Part shown: one piece after another, positions 19,461 to 27,121 of the stretch
Position numbering within the stretch: the stretch's first letter is position 1
Layout of the letters: every line of letters starts with the position of its first letter
Virus record (IMG/VR): IMGVR_UViG_3300035125_000073
Coordinates: 1-42,409 of that record
DNA length: 42,409 nucleotides
Strand: one strand, 5' to 3'
From: a virus
Translations under genes and position numbers: made by a program
The notes under the pieces: generated by a model
What the model saw: only the letters and a program-made list of their open reading frames with translations
Told to the model about the DNA's origin: nothing
The model's database searches: none

Positions 19461-19532
19461 TTATATTTCCCGGACAGCACCTACGAACCTCAGAAGGCTG
19501 GTCGAATCCCTCACATCGTGACATTCGATTAA
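19326..19532 (+). pseudogene. Truncated duplicate of the small head gene
   Basis: The first 45 codons match those of the intact gene at 19632, including start site and spacing, then the frame runs into the spacer and the second repeat copy and stops after 68 codons. It could produce a truncated protein, but the duplication pattern suggests a remnant. Confidence 0.7.
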
Positions 19533-19766
19533 GCCCGACGCCTGCCGGCTCCAAGAATCCGACCGATCCGACTCCGGATTGGTCGGATTTGCTCGTAATT
19601 GGGCCACCTGCTTTGCTAGGGTCAAGCGGGTATGGCTACGCTCGACTCGACCAGCACCCTCTCGGAGATCCTGGCGGCCTACGCCGATAACGCCTCCTAC
19701 GCGGAGGATGGATCGGCGACCAAGGCCCGGAGCTTCATCACCGCCTGCCGGCTGCTGTTGATCAAT
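19488..19766 (+). repeat. 279-bp direct repeat, copy 2
   Basis: The intact downstream copy that continues into the full-length gene 19632-19940. The two copies differ at only a few positions, mainly at their left ends and just before the start codon. Confidence 0.9.
19556..19589 (+). terminator. 15-bp hairpin, copy 2
   Basis: The same hairpin as at 19250, in the second repeat copy, 42 bases upstream of the ATG at 19632. Confidence 0.55.
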
Positions 19767-19940
19767 CTGCCGCGGCGGACCAGCGCGGGGGGCAAGGGTG
19801 GCGAGGAGATCGAGCTCGACCCGCGCATGATCCAAGAGGAGATGCAGGCCGCCCAGCGGTGGCTGGTCACCGATCCGGTGGCCACGTCGGCCGACGGCGG
19901 CGGTTTGCGGTTCGCCTCCTTCCAGGACTTCCGCGACTGA
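19632..19940 (+). CDS. Small head protein in the gpW position
   Basis: A 102-residue protein with a helical N-terminal part (TLSEILAAYADNASYAEDGS) and a C-terminal part rich in charged residues. It lies between large terminase and portal, the position of lambda W, which encodes the head-completion protein; the sequence similarity itself is not obvious to me. The upstream 306 bp is duplicated. Its stop codon is followed directly by a TGAGTAC array leading to the portal gene. Confidence 0.6.
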   Translation: MATLDSTSTLSEILAAYADNASYAEDGSATKARSFITACRLLLINLPRRTSAGGKGGEEIELDPRMIQEEMQAAQRWLVTDPVATSADGGGLRFASFQDFRD

Positions 19941-19982
19941 CAACTGAGTACTGAGTACTCAGTACTCAGTACCGAGTACTGA
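19938..19982 (+). repeat. TGAGTAC/ACTCAGT heptamer array before portal
   Basis: The array includes the TGA stop of the 19632 gene and runs to within four bases of the portal ATG at 19986. Units change orientation in the middle, making a palindromic stretch (TGAGTACTCA). Confidence 0.88.
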
Positions 19983-19985
19983 CCT

Positions 19986-21578
19986 ATGTCCCGACGCCAA
20001 CGCCGGATTGAGAACGCCAGCACGGCCGAGCTGTTCGACTCGATGCGCGCCGAGTACACAGCGGCCAAGACCAGCCGTTACCGGCGGCTGCCCGGTGGCG
20101 TGGCGTCGATGGGCAGCGGCGGCGACTATCACTACCGCAACGAGGCCGACTACCTGCGGATGATGGAGCTGGCCCGGCACTTCTTCCGCAACAACTGCGT
20201 GGTGGCCCAGGGCGTGCGGCGGCTGATCGACTCGGTGCTCCAGGACGGTTTCACGTTGGATGTACAGACGGGCCACGACAAGGCCGACGAGCACCTGGCC
20301 GTCAGGTGGAAGGAGTGGGCCGAGGATGAACGGCAGTGCGAGCTATCCGGCCGGCTGGACTTTCATCAGATCGAGCGGCTAATCCTCCAGCAGGTGATCG
20401 TCGACGGGGATATCCTCGTGCTGCCACTTCAAAGCGGCGAGCTGCAACTGGTCGAGGCCCACCGGCTGCGGACACCGACCAACGCCAAAAGGAAGCGAGC
20501 AGACAACCAGGCGCTGGTCCACGGAGTGCTGATCGACGAGTACCGCCGGCCGCGGGAGTATTGGATCACCAAGGACGACATCGATCCGACGCGGGCCATC
20601 CGCAAGGTGAGCGAGATGCGGCGGTACGCCGCCCGCGACGCCGAGGGCAACCGGGCGGTGCTGCACATCTTTCGGCCCGACCGGGTCAGTCAGACCCGCG
20701 GAGTGACGGCGTTTGCCCCGTCGGTCGAGCAACTGTCAATGGGGGACGACCTTTTTTTCGCCAAGCTCGTCCAAGCACAACACGCCAGCGTGTTTACCCT
20801 GATCCATGAGTTTCGTGAGGAATTCATGGGCAGCGGGGCCGTGCAGCGGGGGGAACGCGAAACGGAGACCCTCGGCGACGGCTCCACGCGGGTGATCGAG
20901 GGCGTCGCGCCCGGGATGGAGGTATTCGCTCAACCAGGTGAGACTATCAAAGGCTGGACCCCGAACATCCCGCAGCCCGGGTTTTTTGAGCATGCGAAAC
21001 TCATCCTCACGTTCATCGCCATCAACCTCGGTCTACCGCTGCACGTGTTTTTGCTCGATCCGGAGCGGACCAACTTCAGCGGTTGGCGTGGGGCCATCGA
21101 CCAAGCACGATTGGGGTTTCGCCAGTTGCAGCGGTGGTTGATCAGCTCGTTTCACCGACCGGTCTACCAGTGGAAGGTCCGCCAGTGGCTGGCCGAGGAC
21201 GCCGTGTTGCAGCGGATCGGCCAGGAGAATCCCAAGCTCAATCTGCTGGGCCACCGCTGGCAGCCGCGGGCCTGGAAGTATATCGAGCCGTTGAAGGACA
21301 GCGGTGATCACCTGCTGCAATGGCGCAACGCGATGACCCCCGGCCGGCGGATTGCGGCCGAGCGGGGTCTGGGCGACTACGCCGACCTGGTCAGGGAGAT
21401 CACCGAGGACAACGCCCGACTGATCCGGTCGGCCAAGCAGACGGCCGACCAGCTCAATAAGGAGTTTCCGGACCTGAACGTCAGTTGGCGTGAAGTGGCG
21501 TGCCTGCCCACACCGGATGGCGTGAAGCTCGTCTTAAAGCCGGGGGCCGGGGCGGAGGCCGCGGAGGAGGAGTCATGA
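19986..21578 (+). CDS. Portal protein, lambda gpB family
   Basis: A 530-residue protein forming the dodecameric ring through which DNA enters the capsid. Recognisable blocks include the N-terminal helical part with ARHFFRNNCVVAQGVRRLIDS, VDGDILVL, QLVEAHRL, VLHIFRPDRVSQTRGV and LGLPLHVFLLDPERTNFSGWRGAIDQAR, the last being typical of lambda-type portals. The C terminus is low-complexity Ala/Glu. No AGGAGG precedes the start; the heptamer array abuts it. It overlaps the protease gene by ATGA. Confidence 0.92.
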   Translation: MSRRQRRIENASTAELFDSMRAEYTAAKTSRYRRLPGGVASMGSGGDYHYRNEADYLRMMELARHFFRNNCVVAQGVRRLIDSVLQDGFTLDVQTGHDKADEHLAVRWKEWAEDERQCELSGRLDFHQIERLILQQVIVDGDILVLPLQSGELQLVEAHRLRTPTNAKRKRADNQALVHGVLIDEYRRPREYWITKDDIDPTRAIRKVSEMRRYAARDAEGNRAVLHIFRPDRVSQTRGVTAFAPSVEQLSMGDDLFFAKLVQAQHASVFTLIHEFREEFMGSGAVQRGERETETLGDGSTRVIEGVAPGMEVFAQPGETIKGWTPNIPQPGFFEHAKLILTFIAINLGLPLHVFLLDPERTNFSGWRGAIDQARLGFRQLQRWLISSFHRPVYQWKVRQWLAEDAVLQRIGQENPKLNLLGHRWQPRAWKYIEPLKDSGDHLLQWRNAMTPGRRIAAERGLGDYADLVREITEDNARLIRSAKQTADQLNKEFPDLNVSWREVACLPTPDGVKLVLKPGAGAEAAEEES

Positions 21579-22963
21579 GAAGCGAAGCTCCCTCGATTGA
21601 CATCGATCTGCGGCCGATCGCCGGGCTGAGTCTCGATCTGGATCAGTATTTCGGCCTGTGGGCGGTTGAGGATTCGCGCTTCCTGGGGCTGCTAAGCCAC
21701 ATTCAAGCGCTCGATCTGGTCCAGCACATCGAGTGCCGGACATCGGCCGCGGAGGTGAGCCAGGCCCGGGTGCGTCAAGAGCAGGCCGCCGAGGCCCGTA
21801 TTGCCGTGATCCAGATCGACGGCACGATGACCAAGCGAGGCAGCAGCCTCAGTACGGCCGGCGCCACCGTGGCCATCCGCAAGGCGGTCCGCGCGGCGGC
21901 CCGCGATGAGGCGATCGGCGGGATCCTGTTGCAGATCGACTCACCGGGCGGGACGGTGGCCGGGACTGCGGACCTGGCCAATGAGGTCTATCGGGCCAAC
22001 CAGCAAAAGCCGGTGTGGGGCTTCGCCGAGGATCTTACCGCCTCGGCCGCCTATTGGGTGGCCTCGCAGGCGGGGCGGGTGGTGGCCAACGATCGCACGG
22101 CGATGATCGGCAGCATCGGCACCTATGCGGCCCTGTATGACTATTCGGGGCTGGCCGGCCGGGAGGGGATTCGGGCGGTGGTGATTCGGGCGGGTCGGTT
22201 CAAGGGGGCGGGCTTTCCCGGGAGCCGGATCACCGAGGAGCAAGAGGCCTATTGGCAGGAGCTGATCGACAAGACCCAGGCCGAATTCTCAGAGGCGATC
22301 GCCCGCGGCCGCGGATTATCGCTGGAGAAGGTAAAAGAGGAGTTGGCCGACGGGCGGGTCCACATGGCGGCCGACGCCCAAGCGCTCGGTCTGATCGACG
22401 GGATTCAGACGTTTGAGGAAACACTCGGTCAACTGCGTGGGCAGTTGAAACAAACAGGCAATTCCAAACCACGTAACACGAGGTCGATGATGACCCAACA
22501 AAGCAATTCCGAGGGCGGCAATGTGCAGTTGCCGCCGGTACAACCGCTGCCCTCTTCCGCGGCCAGTTTCGAGGAGCTGGTAAGCGCCCTGCCGGGCGCG
22601 GATGAAAAGTTCATTTTCGCCCAACAGAAGGCCAAGGCCACCGTCGAGCAGGCCCGGCAGGCCTGGATGACTGAGCAGGCGGCCCGGATCGAGGCCGCCC
22701 AGAAGCGGGCCGAAGAGGCCGAGCAGGCCGCCGCGGCGGCGAAGAAGAAGCCCGGCGTGAAGCCCCTGGGCGGGGCCGGTGAAGGCTCCAGCTACGACGG
22801 CGATCCGGTGGCCGAGTGGAATGCCGCCATCAAAGAGAAGATCGCCGGGGGGATGTCCCGGCAGCGGGCGGCCTCGGCGGTGAACCGCGAGAATCCCGGG
22901 CTGCGGGAGAGTTACGTGGCGGCCTACAACGCGGAACACGCTGGCCGGCCAATCAACAAGTGA
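21575..22963 (+). CDS. S49 (SppA-like) head maturation protease with C-terminal scaffold
   Basis: A 462-residue protein, lambda gpC-like. The protease domain (about 70-300) shows IAVIQIDGTMTKRGS, IDSPGGTV, catalytic Ser157 in DLTASAAYW and Lys210 in RAGRFKGAG. Residues about 305-462 are a Gln/Ala/Glu-rich coiled-coil region (QQKAKATVEQARQAW, then AEEAEQAAAAAKKK), as expected for an internal scaffold. Its ATG overlaps the portal stop and is preceded by GGAGGAGG. As in lambda, the scaffold part appears to have its own in-frame start at 22487. Confidence 0.9.
   Translation: MRSEAPSIDIDLRPIAGLSLDLDQYFGLWAVEDSRFLGLLSHIQALDLVQHIECRTSAAEVSQARVRQEQAAEARIAVIQIDGTMTKRGSSLSTAGATVAIRKAVRAAARDEAIGGILLQIDSPGGTVAGTADLANEVYRANQQKPVWGFAEDLTASAAYWVASQAGRVVANDRTAMIGSIGTYAALYDYSGLAGREGIRAVVIRAGRFKGAGFPGSRITEEQEAYWQELIDKTQAEFSEAIARGRGLSLEKVKEELADGRVHMAADAQALGLIDGIQTFEETLGQLRGQLKQTGNSKPRNTRSMMTQQSNSEGGNVQLPPVQPLPSSAASFEELVSALPGADEKFIFAQQKAKATVEQARQAWMTEQAARIEAAQKRAEEAEQAAAAAKKKPGVKPLGGAGEGSSYDGDPVAEWNAAIKEKIAGGMSRQRAASAVNRENPGLRESYVAAYNAEHAGRPINK
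22487..22963 (+). CDS. Internal in-frame scaffold protein (Nu3-like)
   Basis: Two tandem ATG codons (22487 and 22490) lie in frame inside the protease gene, preceded by ACGAGGTCG, the same start context as the gene at 12932 (GCGAGGTCG before its ATG run). Starting here gives a 158-residue Gln/Ala/Glu-rich helical protein, matching lambda Nu3, which is translated from within gene C. Separate expression is inferred. Confidence 0.55.
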   Translation: MMTQQSNSEGGNVQLPPVQPLPSSAASFEELVSALPGADEKFIFAQQKAKATVEQARQAWMTEQAARIEAAQKRAEEAEQAAAAAKKKPGVKPLGGAGEGSSYDGDPVAEWNAAIKEKIAGGMSRQRAASAVNRENPGLRESYVAAYNAEHAGRPINK

Positions 22964-22972
22964 GTTTGAGCG

Positions 22973-22994
22973 CTGGGCACTGAGTGCTGAGTGC
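22973..22994 (+). repeat. TGAGTGC heptamer array (variant)
   Basis: Units GGGCACT, GAGTGCT and GAGTGC, a diverged TGAGTAC family member, between the protease and decoration genes. It is followed by a normal AAAGGAG. Confidence 0.75.
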
Positions 22995-23013
22995 AAAACC
23001 AAAGGAGAAAGAC

Positions 23014-23715
23014 ATGAGTCAATACGTGGAAACCCCCACCAAGGCGTTTTCATGCAGCGGGGCCATCGCCCAGTATTTGCGGGTGAAGACCCCCTCGTCG
23101 CTGGCCATCGCGGGGGCGACCGATGTGGAACTGGGGACCATCGAGGCGGCGGCCTTTGCCGCCGGCGAGATCCGTAGCGTCCGGCTGCGGACCGCACAGG
23201 GTACCTGCAAGATGGTGGCCGCGGGGGCCTTCTCCGCAGCGGCCACGGTGTACGGTGCCGCGGGCGGTAAGATCGATGACGTGGACAACGGCAACCGGAT
23301 CGGCATCGCGCTGGAGGCGGCTACCGCTGCCAACGACATCGTCGAGGTGATGCGGCTGCCCGGCCCGTTCGGATCGGGAACCAAGAGCGTGGAGGCCCAC
23401 ACGGCTGACGATACGCTGACCGCGGCCGAAAGCGGCACTGTGCACACCACCGTGGGTGCCAGCGGGACGGTGACCTTCACCTTGCCCGCCGCTACCGTGG
23501 GCCTGGAATACTTCTTCCGCGTCGGCGCGGCGCAAGAGCTGCGGATCGATCCGGATGGCACCGAGACCATCGCCCTGCCGTCAACCGGCGTGCAAGGGGC
23601 GGCCGGCAAGTATCTTACGGCCAATGCCGACGGCGAGACGGTGCACATCCTCTGCGACAACGCCGGGGAGTGGAGCTGCTACGGATACACCGGCACCTGG
23701 ACCGCCGAGAGCTAA
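23014..23715 (+). CDS. Capsid decoration protein, DUF2190-like N terminus
   Basis: A 233-residue protein from ATG 23014 with AAAGGAG upstream. The N-terminal 110 residues resemble DUF2190/gpD-like cement proteins: a short start, ITAIA-like beta strands, AAGGKIDDVDNGNRIGIALEA near the middle and VEVMRLPGPFG at the end. Residues about 130-233 form a second, beta-rich domain with YFFRVGAAQELRIDPDG, perhaps exposed on the capsid. The place just before the major capsid gene is that of lambda D. Confidence 0.75.
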   Translation: MSQYVETPTKAFSCSGAIAQYLRVKTPSSLAIAGATDVELGTIEAAAFAAGEIRSVRLRTAQGTCKMVAAGAFSAAATVYGAAGGKIDDVDNGNRIGIALEAATAANDIVEVMRLPGPFGSGTKSVEAHTADDTLTAAESGTVHTTVGASGTVTFTLPAATVGLEYFFRVGAAQELRIDPDGTETIALPSTGVQGAAGKYLTANADGETVHILCDNAGEWSCYGYTGTWTAES

Positions 23716-23738
23716 CCATACTGACAACAAGGACCAGG

Positions 23739-23800
23739 GCCGCCGTCTTCGGCGGCTCGCTAGGGCAACACACGGGAGTCATGCCCCGTTGAGACTGCCC
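23739..23800 (+). promoter_or_regulatory. Structured leader before the capsid gene
   Basis: Hairpin 1 is GCCGCCG-TCTT-CGGCGGC (23739-23756). Hairpin 2 is closed by GGGCA (23763-23767) and TGCCC (23796-23800) around ACGGG/CCCGT. Together with the terminator-like hairpin that follows, they fill the gap between the decoration and capsid genes. Confidence 0.45.
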
Positions 23801-23819
23801 GAACAGTTGCTGCCTTCGG

Positions 23820-23851
23820 GGGCCGCGCTGAGACGTGCGGCCCACTTTTTT
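23820..23851 (+). terminator. Intrinsic terminator or attenuator before the capsid gene
   Basis: Perfect 7-bp stem GGGCCGC (23820-23826) and GCGGCCC (23837-23843) followed by AC and six T (23846-23851). It lies only 13 bases before the capsid ATG, so complete termination here would silence the capsid gene unless it is antiterminated or the hairpin only stabilises a processed mRNA 5' end. Confidence 0.65.
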
Positions 23852-23864
23852 GGGAGACAGCAAC

Positions 23865-24836
23865 ATGCCATCCCCTTCGAGTGCCTTATCGACACTCCGA
23901 CCCGATCTGGCCAGCAGCCTGGAAGAGTTCGATCTGGCCGCCGATCGGCAGAACTTCATCGGCCTGCGGGCCGCGCCGGTGATCGAAGTGGCCAAGTCCA
24001 GCGGCAACTTCGGCAAGATCCCGGTCGAACAGCTATTGCAGACCAGGGACACCAAGCGCGCGCCCGGCGCCGGTTACGCCCGCGGAACCTGGACCTTTGA
24101 GCCGGCAAATTTCCGAACAGATGAGCACGGCGAAGAACAACCAGTTGACGACAGGGAAGCCACCATGTACGCCGAGTACTTCGACGCCGAGCTGTTGGCC
24201 ACCGCCCGTGCCCGGGACGCGGTACTACGCAACCTGGAGATCCGCCTGGCGGCCCTGCTGTTCAACGCGACCACCTGGAGCAGTTACACCACGTCGATTA
24301 CCCACGAGTGGGATGATGCTACGAATGCCGTTCCGCTAACCGACGTGAAGGCGGCCAAGCAGAGCGTCTGGGACCAGTGCGGGATGTGGCCGAACGCCCT
24401 GCTGATCAACCGCAAGGTGTTCAACAACGTGCGGGCCTGCGATTCGGTGATCGACCTGATCAAGTACTGCGGTCTGATCGACCCCCGGCAGGGGCGGATC
24501 ACCGCGCAGGTTTTGGCCGAGGCGTTTGCCCTGGACTACGTCCTGGTGGGCGGCGGGGCCAAGAACGCGGCCACCGAAGGCCAATCGGTGAGTATCTCAC
24601 CAATCTGGTCGGATGAGTATGCCATGGTGGCCAAGGTAGCCAGTACCTCCGACCCGCGTGAACCCTGCGTGGCTCGTGTCTTCCATTGGGGCGAAGATGG
24701 ATCGACGATCGGCGCCACCATCGAAAGCTATCGCGACGAGCCGAAGCGGTCGGACGTGGTGCGCAGCCGGATGGACACTGACGAAGTGGTGATGTACGTC
24801 GAGGCCGCCCACTTGCTGGACAACGTCACGACGTAA
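23865..24836 (+). CDS. Major capsid protein
   Basis: A 323-residue protein from ATG 23865 with GGGAG eight bases upstream. It begins with low-complexity residues and continues with DLASSLEEFDLAADRQNFIGLRAAPV, a start often seen in phage capsid proteins of the E family, then GTWTFEPANFRTDEHGEEQP, the long helix region with YFDAELLATARARDAVLRNLE, and NALLINRKVFNNVR near residue 185. Size and gene order (after protease and decoration genes) fit a HK97-fold capsid subunit. Confidence 0.85.
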   Translation: MPSPSSALSTLRPDLASSLEEFDLAADRQNFIGLRAAPVIEVAKSSGNFGKIPVEQLLQTRDTKRAPGAGYARGTWTFEPANFRTDEHGEEQPVDDREATMYAEYFDAELLATARARDAVLRNLEIRLAALLFNATTWSSYTTSITHEWDDATNAVPLTDVKAAKQSVWDQCGMWPNALLINRKVFNNVRACDSVIDLIKYCGLIDPRQGRITAQVLAEAFALDYVLVGGGAKNAATEGQSVSISPIWSDEYAMVAKVASTSDPREPCVARVFHWGEDGSTIGATIESYRDEPKRSDVVRSRMDTDEVVMYVEAAHLLDNVTT

Positions 24837-24876
24837 GGCCGGTTGCCAACCGACACTCAAAACCAAGGAGAAAGCC

Positions 24877-25473
24877 ATGAGGGTAGACCCTGACTTGGCG
24901 GCATTGGGGCTGGAGGGTCGGCCGCGAAAGGCCCTGGAGGCGGCTGGCCTGACTACGCGCTCGGCGATTGAGGCGTATATCGACCAGCACGGGGACCTGA
25001 TGCCCCTGGCCGACATCGACGAGATTCACCAGCAGGTGATCGTCGACGCCCTGGCCACGTCGCGAGAAGTTGCCGCCGAGGAGGCGGCCGATCACGAGCC
25101 GGAGATCGCCGAGGACGGCGGCCCGCTTCCGGCTGGAGAACTGGCCGAGCAACAGCTTGAAGAACTGGCCAAGAAACAGCTCCTGGCGGCCGCCGATGAG
25201 CTGGTCTACGAGGCGGCCGCCGAAATGCAAAAAACGGCCCATCAGTTGGGCGCGGCCGTGAAGCAGTGGCAAGCGCAGTTTGCCCAGGACATTCCCGACG
25301 ATCCCGGCCAGCGGATGGTGATCGCCCTGACCCGCGACAAGGTGATCAACCACGTGCCCAAGGGGATCGGCACGCGACTGGCCACGATCCATCTGGAGCC
25401 GGGGATGACGCTCGATCTGCTGCTGCTGCTGCTGAATCAGGGCATCGCCGGCCAGCGGAGGACTCAGGACTGA
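24877..25473 (+). CDS. Head protein of unknown role with HhH-like N terminus
   Basis: A 198-residue acidic protein with AAGGAG upstream. Residues about 5-35 resemble a helix-hairpin-helix (LGLEGRPRKALEAAGLTTRS). An acidic Glu/Ala helical section follows, and a C-terminal part ends in the hydrophobic LDLLLLLL stretch. It occupies the slot between capsid and connector genes, where lambda-type phages encode head-tail joining or head-completion proteins. The family is not recognised. The stop codon falls in the heptamer array. Confidence 0.6.
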   Translation: MRVDPDLAALGLEGRPRKALEAAGLTTRSAIEAYIDQHGDLMPLADIDEIHQQVIVDALATSREVAAEEAADHEPEIAEDGGPLPAGELAEQQLEELAKKQLLAAADELVYEAAAEMQKTAHQLGAAVKQWQAQFAQDIPDDPGQRMVIALTRDKVINHVPKGIGTRLATIHLEPGMTLDLLLLLLNQGIAGQRRTQD

Positions 25474-25522
25474 GTACTGAGTACTGAGTACCGAGTACTG
25501 AGTACTGAGTATGGAGTACTGG
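25461..25522 (+). repeat. TGAGTAC array carrying stop codon and Shine-Dalgarno
   Basis: Eight units, the longest TGAGTAC array. It contains the TGA stop of the 24877 gene. The last unit is GGAGTAC, placing GGAG (25513-25516) eight bases before the ATG at 25525. Confidence 0.92.
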
Positions 25523-25524
25523 CA

Positions 25525-25896
25525 ATGTCGCGCTTCGACACGCTGTACGGGCGGTTCGGTCGGCCGTGGCTGTTGCGCGAGCACGGCCGAGCCTCGGTCG
25601 CCACCTACACGGCGCCCGACGAGAGCCAGACCGAGCTGGCGGAGGCCATCGTGGGGCCGATATGGACCGAAGAGCAGACCAATCGCGAGGGGATCACCGG
25701 CCGGAAGCAGCAGCGGCGGGAACTGAGCTTCTCGACCGCCGAGCTGGCCGGCGTGGCACTCACCGGGACGTTTACCATCGATAGCGAGCAGTGGGCAATT
25801 GAAAAGATCGTGGCGCGGACCGCCAACACGATCCGCGTCCAGTTGAGACGGGCCGGGGTGATGGAGCGGTCGCGCCCGCAGTTGCGGAGTAAATGA
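25525..25896 (+). CDS. Head-tail connector-type protein
   Basis: A 123-residue protein, beta-rich (ELSFSTAELAGVALTGTFTIDSEQWAIEKI), in the place of lambda FII or similar connectors, followed by other small connector and tail-completion genes. No family signature is certain. Translation appears to start from the repeat-encoded GGAG. It overlaps the next ATG. Confidence 0.55.
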   Translation: MSRFDTLYGRFGRPWLLREHGRASVATYTAPDESQTELAEAIVGPIWTEEQTNREGITGRKQQRRELSFSTAELAGVALTGTFTIDSEQWAIEKIVARTANTIRVQLRRAGVMERSRPQLRSK

Positions 25897-26093
25897 TGCC
25901 GGAGAGCGCCCAGCTTACCAACGGGCTAAAAAAACACCTATGGGGCGGCACCAGCACCGTGCTGGTGGCCCTGCTGGGTCAGACGATCGCCGGCGTGTGG
26001 TGGGCCAGCTCGATCACCACGCGATTGGAGCGGGCCGAGCGGGACCTGGTCCGCGTCGAGCAGCGGCTGCACACCGTGGAGATCAAGAGATGA
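25893..26093 (+). CDS. Single-TM coiled-coil protein, XhlA-like
   Basis: A 66-residue protein with one TM helix (about 18-37) followed by a short coiled coil (ITTRLERAERDLVRVEQRL). Small TM plus coiled-coil proteins of XhlA type assist phage lysis or sit in virion tails. Its location inside the head-tail genes is unusual for a lysis protein. It overlaps both neighbours by four bases. Confidence 0.5.
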   Translation: MMPESAQLTNGLKKHLWGGTSTVLVALLGQTIAGVWWASSITTRLERAERDLVRVEQRLHTVEIKR

Positions 26094-26617
26094 CCACGCC
26101 GGCCGGCTGCATTTCGCTCACCCAGGACCGACTGCGGCACACCCTGGCCAGTTGCGCCAAATTCCGGACGTTTTGCGGGGCGGCCGATTACGCGGAGGCC
26201 CTTGAGCACATTCACCACGACATGCTGCCGGCGCCGGCCAACGGCGAGGTGTACACCCTGACGGAAATCGGAAGCTACCGGCCGTACGCCATCGTGAGTA
26301 CCGCCTTGCGAAGCGCGTTTGGCAAGACGGCCGATGCGATGAGCGATCATTACGAGTTCGCCGAGTCGGGCCGGCTGTGGCTGTATCTGGTCCGTGAAGT
26401 GCCGGCCGAAGAGGACAACCCGGAGCTGGATTTTAAGAACCATATCGGGCAGATCATCGACGAGCTGTGCGATTACGCCGGCCAGGCGGGCTATCTGGCA
26501 TTGGAGCGGATCACGCTGATGCACGGGCCGGTCCGCGGCCATCACGACTTTAATCCCACCGAGGGTGAGGAGCAGATGTGCCACCTGGAGATCGCCTTTG
26601 ATCAGGGGGGCGGCTGA
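26090..26617 (+). CDS. Tail-completion protein, unknown
   Basis: A 175-residue protein from ATG 26090 (ATGA overlap). It is rich in acidic and aromatic residues, with YAEALEHIHHDMLP near residue 35 and LDFKNHIGQIIDELCDYAG near 120, and ends CHLEIAFDQGGG. In order it matches lambda-type Z/U or HK97 gp9-10 tail-completion genes. No motif confirms this. Confidence 0.5.
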   Translation: MTTPAGCISLTQDRLRHTLASCAKFRTFCGAADYAEALEHIHHDMLPAPANGEVYTLTEIGSYRPYAIVSTALRSAFGKTADAMSDHYEFAESGRLWLYLVREVPAEEDNPELDFKNHIGQIIDELCDYAGQAGYLALERITLMHGPVRGHHDFNPTEGEEQMCHLEIAFDQGGG

Positions 26618-27105
26618 TGGTCGAGATCAGCGGGCTGGCGATCAAGTACGAGGGGCCGGTGCCCGGGTCGGTCAATCTGCGGGCCCGCACGTGGCGGAGA
26701 TTGCAGAAGTGGTGCTGGCAGGAGACCGGCCGGTACTGGCACGAGCACTTCCGCGAAAAACACTTTACGCACCGGGGGGCCACTGAGTACGGCTACACGA
26801 AGCGGGACCCCGAATATGAGCGGCGGAAGTTTCACGAGCATGGTCACACCTACCCGCTGGTCTTGACCGGCGAATCGAAAGAGCGGACCGAGCGGGAGGA
26901 CGTGCGGGCCACGTTCCGTAAGGTACGGGTCGTGCTGCACGCGCCGACGCTGAGCTTCATCCCGGCGGGCAGCGAGGTCAAGATGAGCGAAGAGATACGG
27001 ACGATCTCCGAGCGGGAGGCCAAGGAGTTGACCAAAGTGTGGGACACCCGGATGGAGCGGCAGTTGCGGCGGATCAAGAAGAGAACGGTCAAAAAACTGG
27101 GCTAA
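26617..27105 (+). CDS. Tail-completion or neck protein
   Basis: A 162-residue basic protein overlapping the previous gene by one base. It has a helical N-terminal part with WCWQETGRYWHEHFREKHFT, a GYTKRDPEYERRK stretch and a Lys/Arg-rich C terminus. The KRDPEYERRK region and general design resemble phage virion-morphogenesis or HK97 gp10-like proteins. Function is inferred from position before the tail tube gene. Confidence 0.5.
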   Translation: MVEISGLAIKYEGPVPGSVNLRARTWRRLQKWCWQETGRYWHEHFREKHFTHRGATEYGYTKRDPEYERRKFHEHGHTYPLVLTGESKERTEREDVRATFRKVRVVLHAPTLSFIPAGSEVKMSEEIRTISEREAKELTKVWDTRMERQLRRIKKRTVKKLG

Positions 27106-27121
27106 CAACAGGACTTACACT

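Noticed and set aside
25461-25522. CRISPR array reading of the repeat clusters
   Set aside because: Units are 7 bp in direct succession without spacers, and no cas genes are present.
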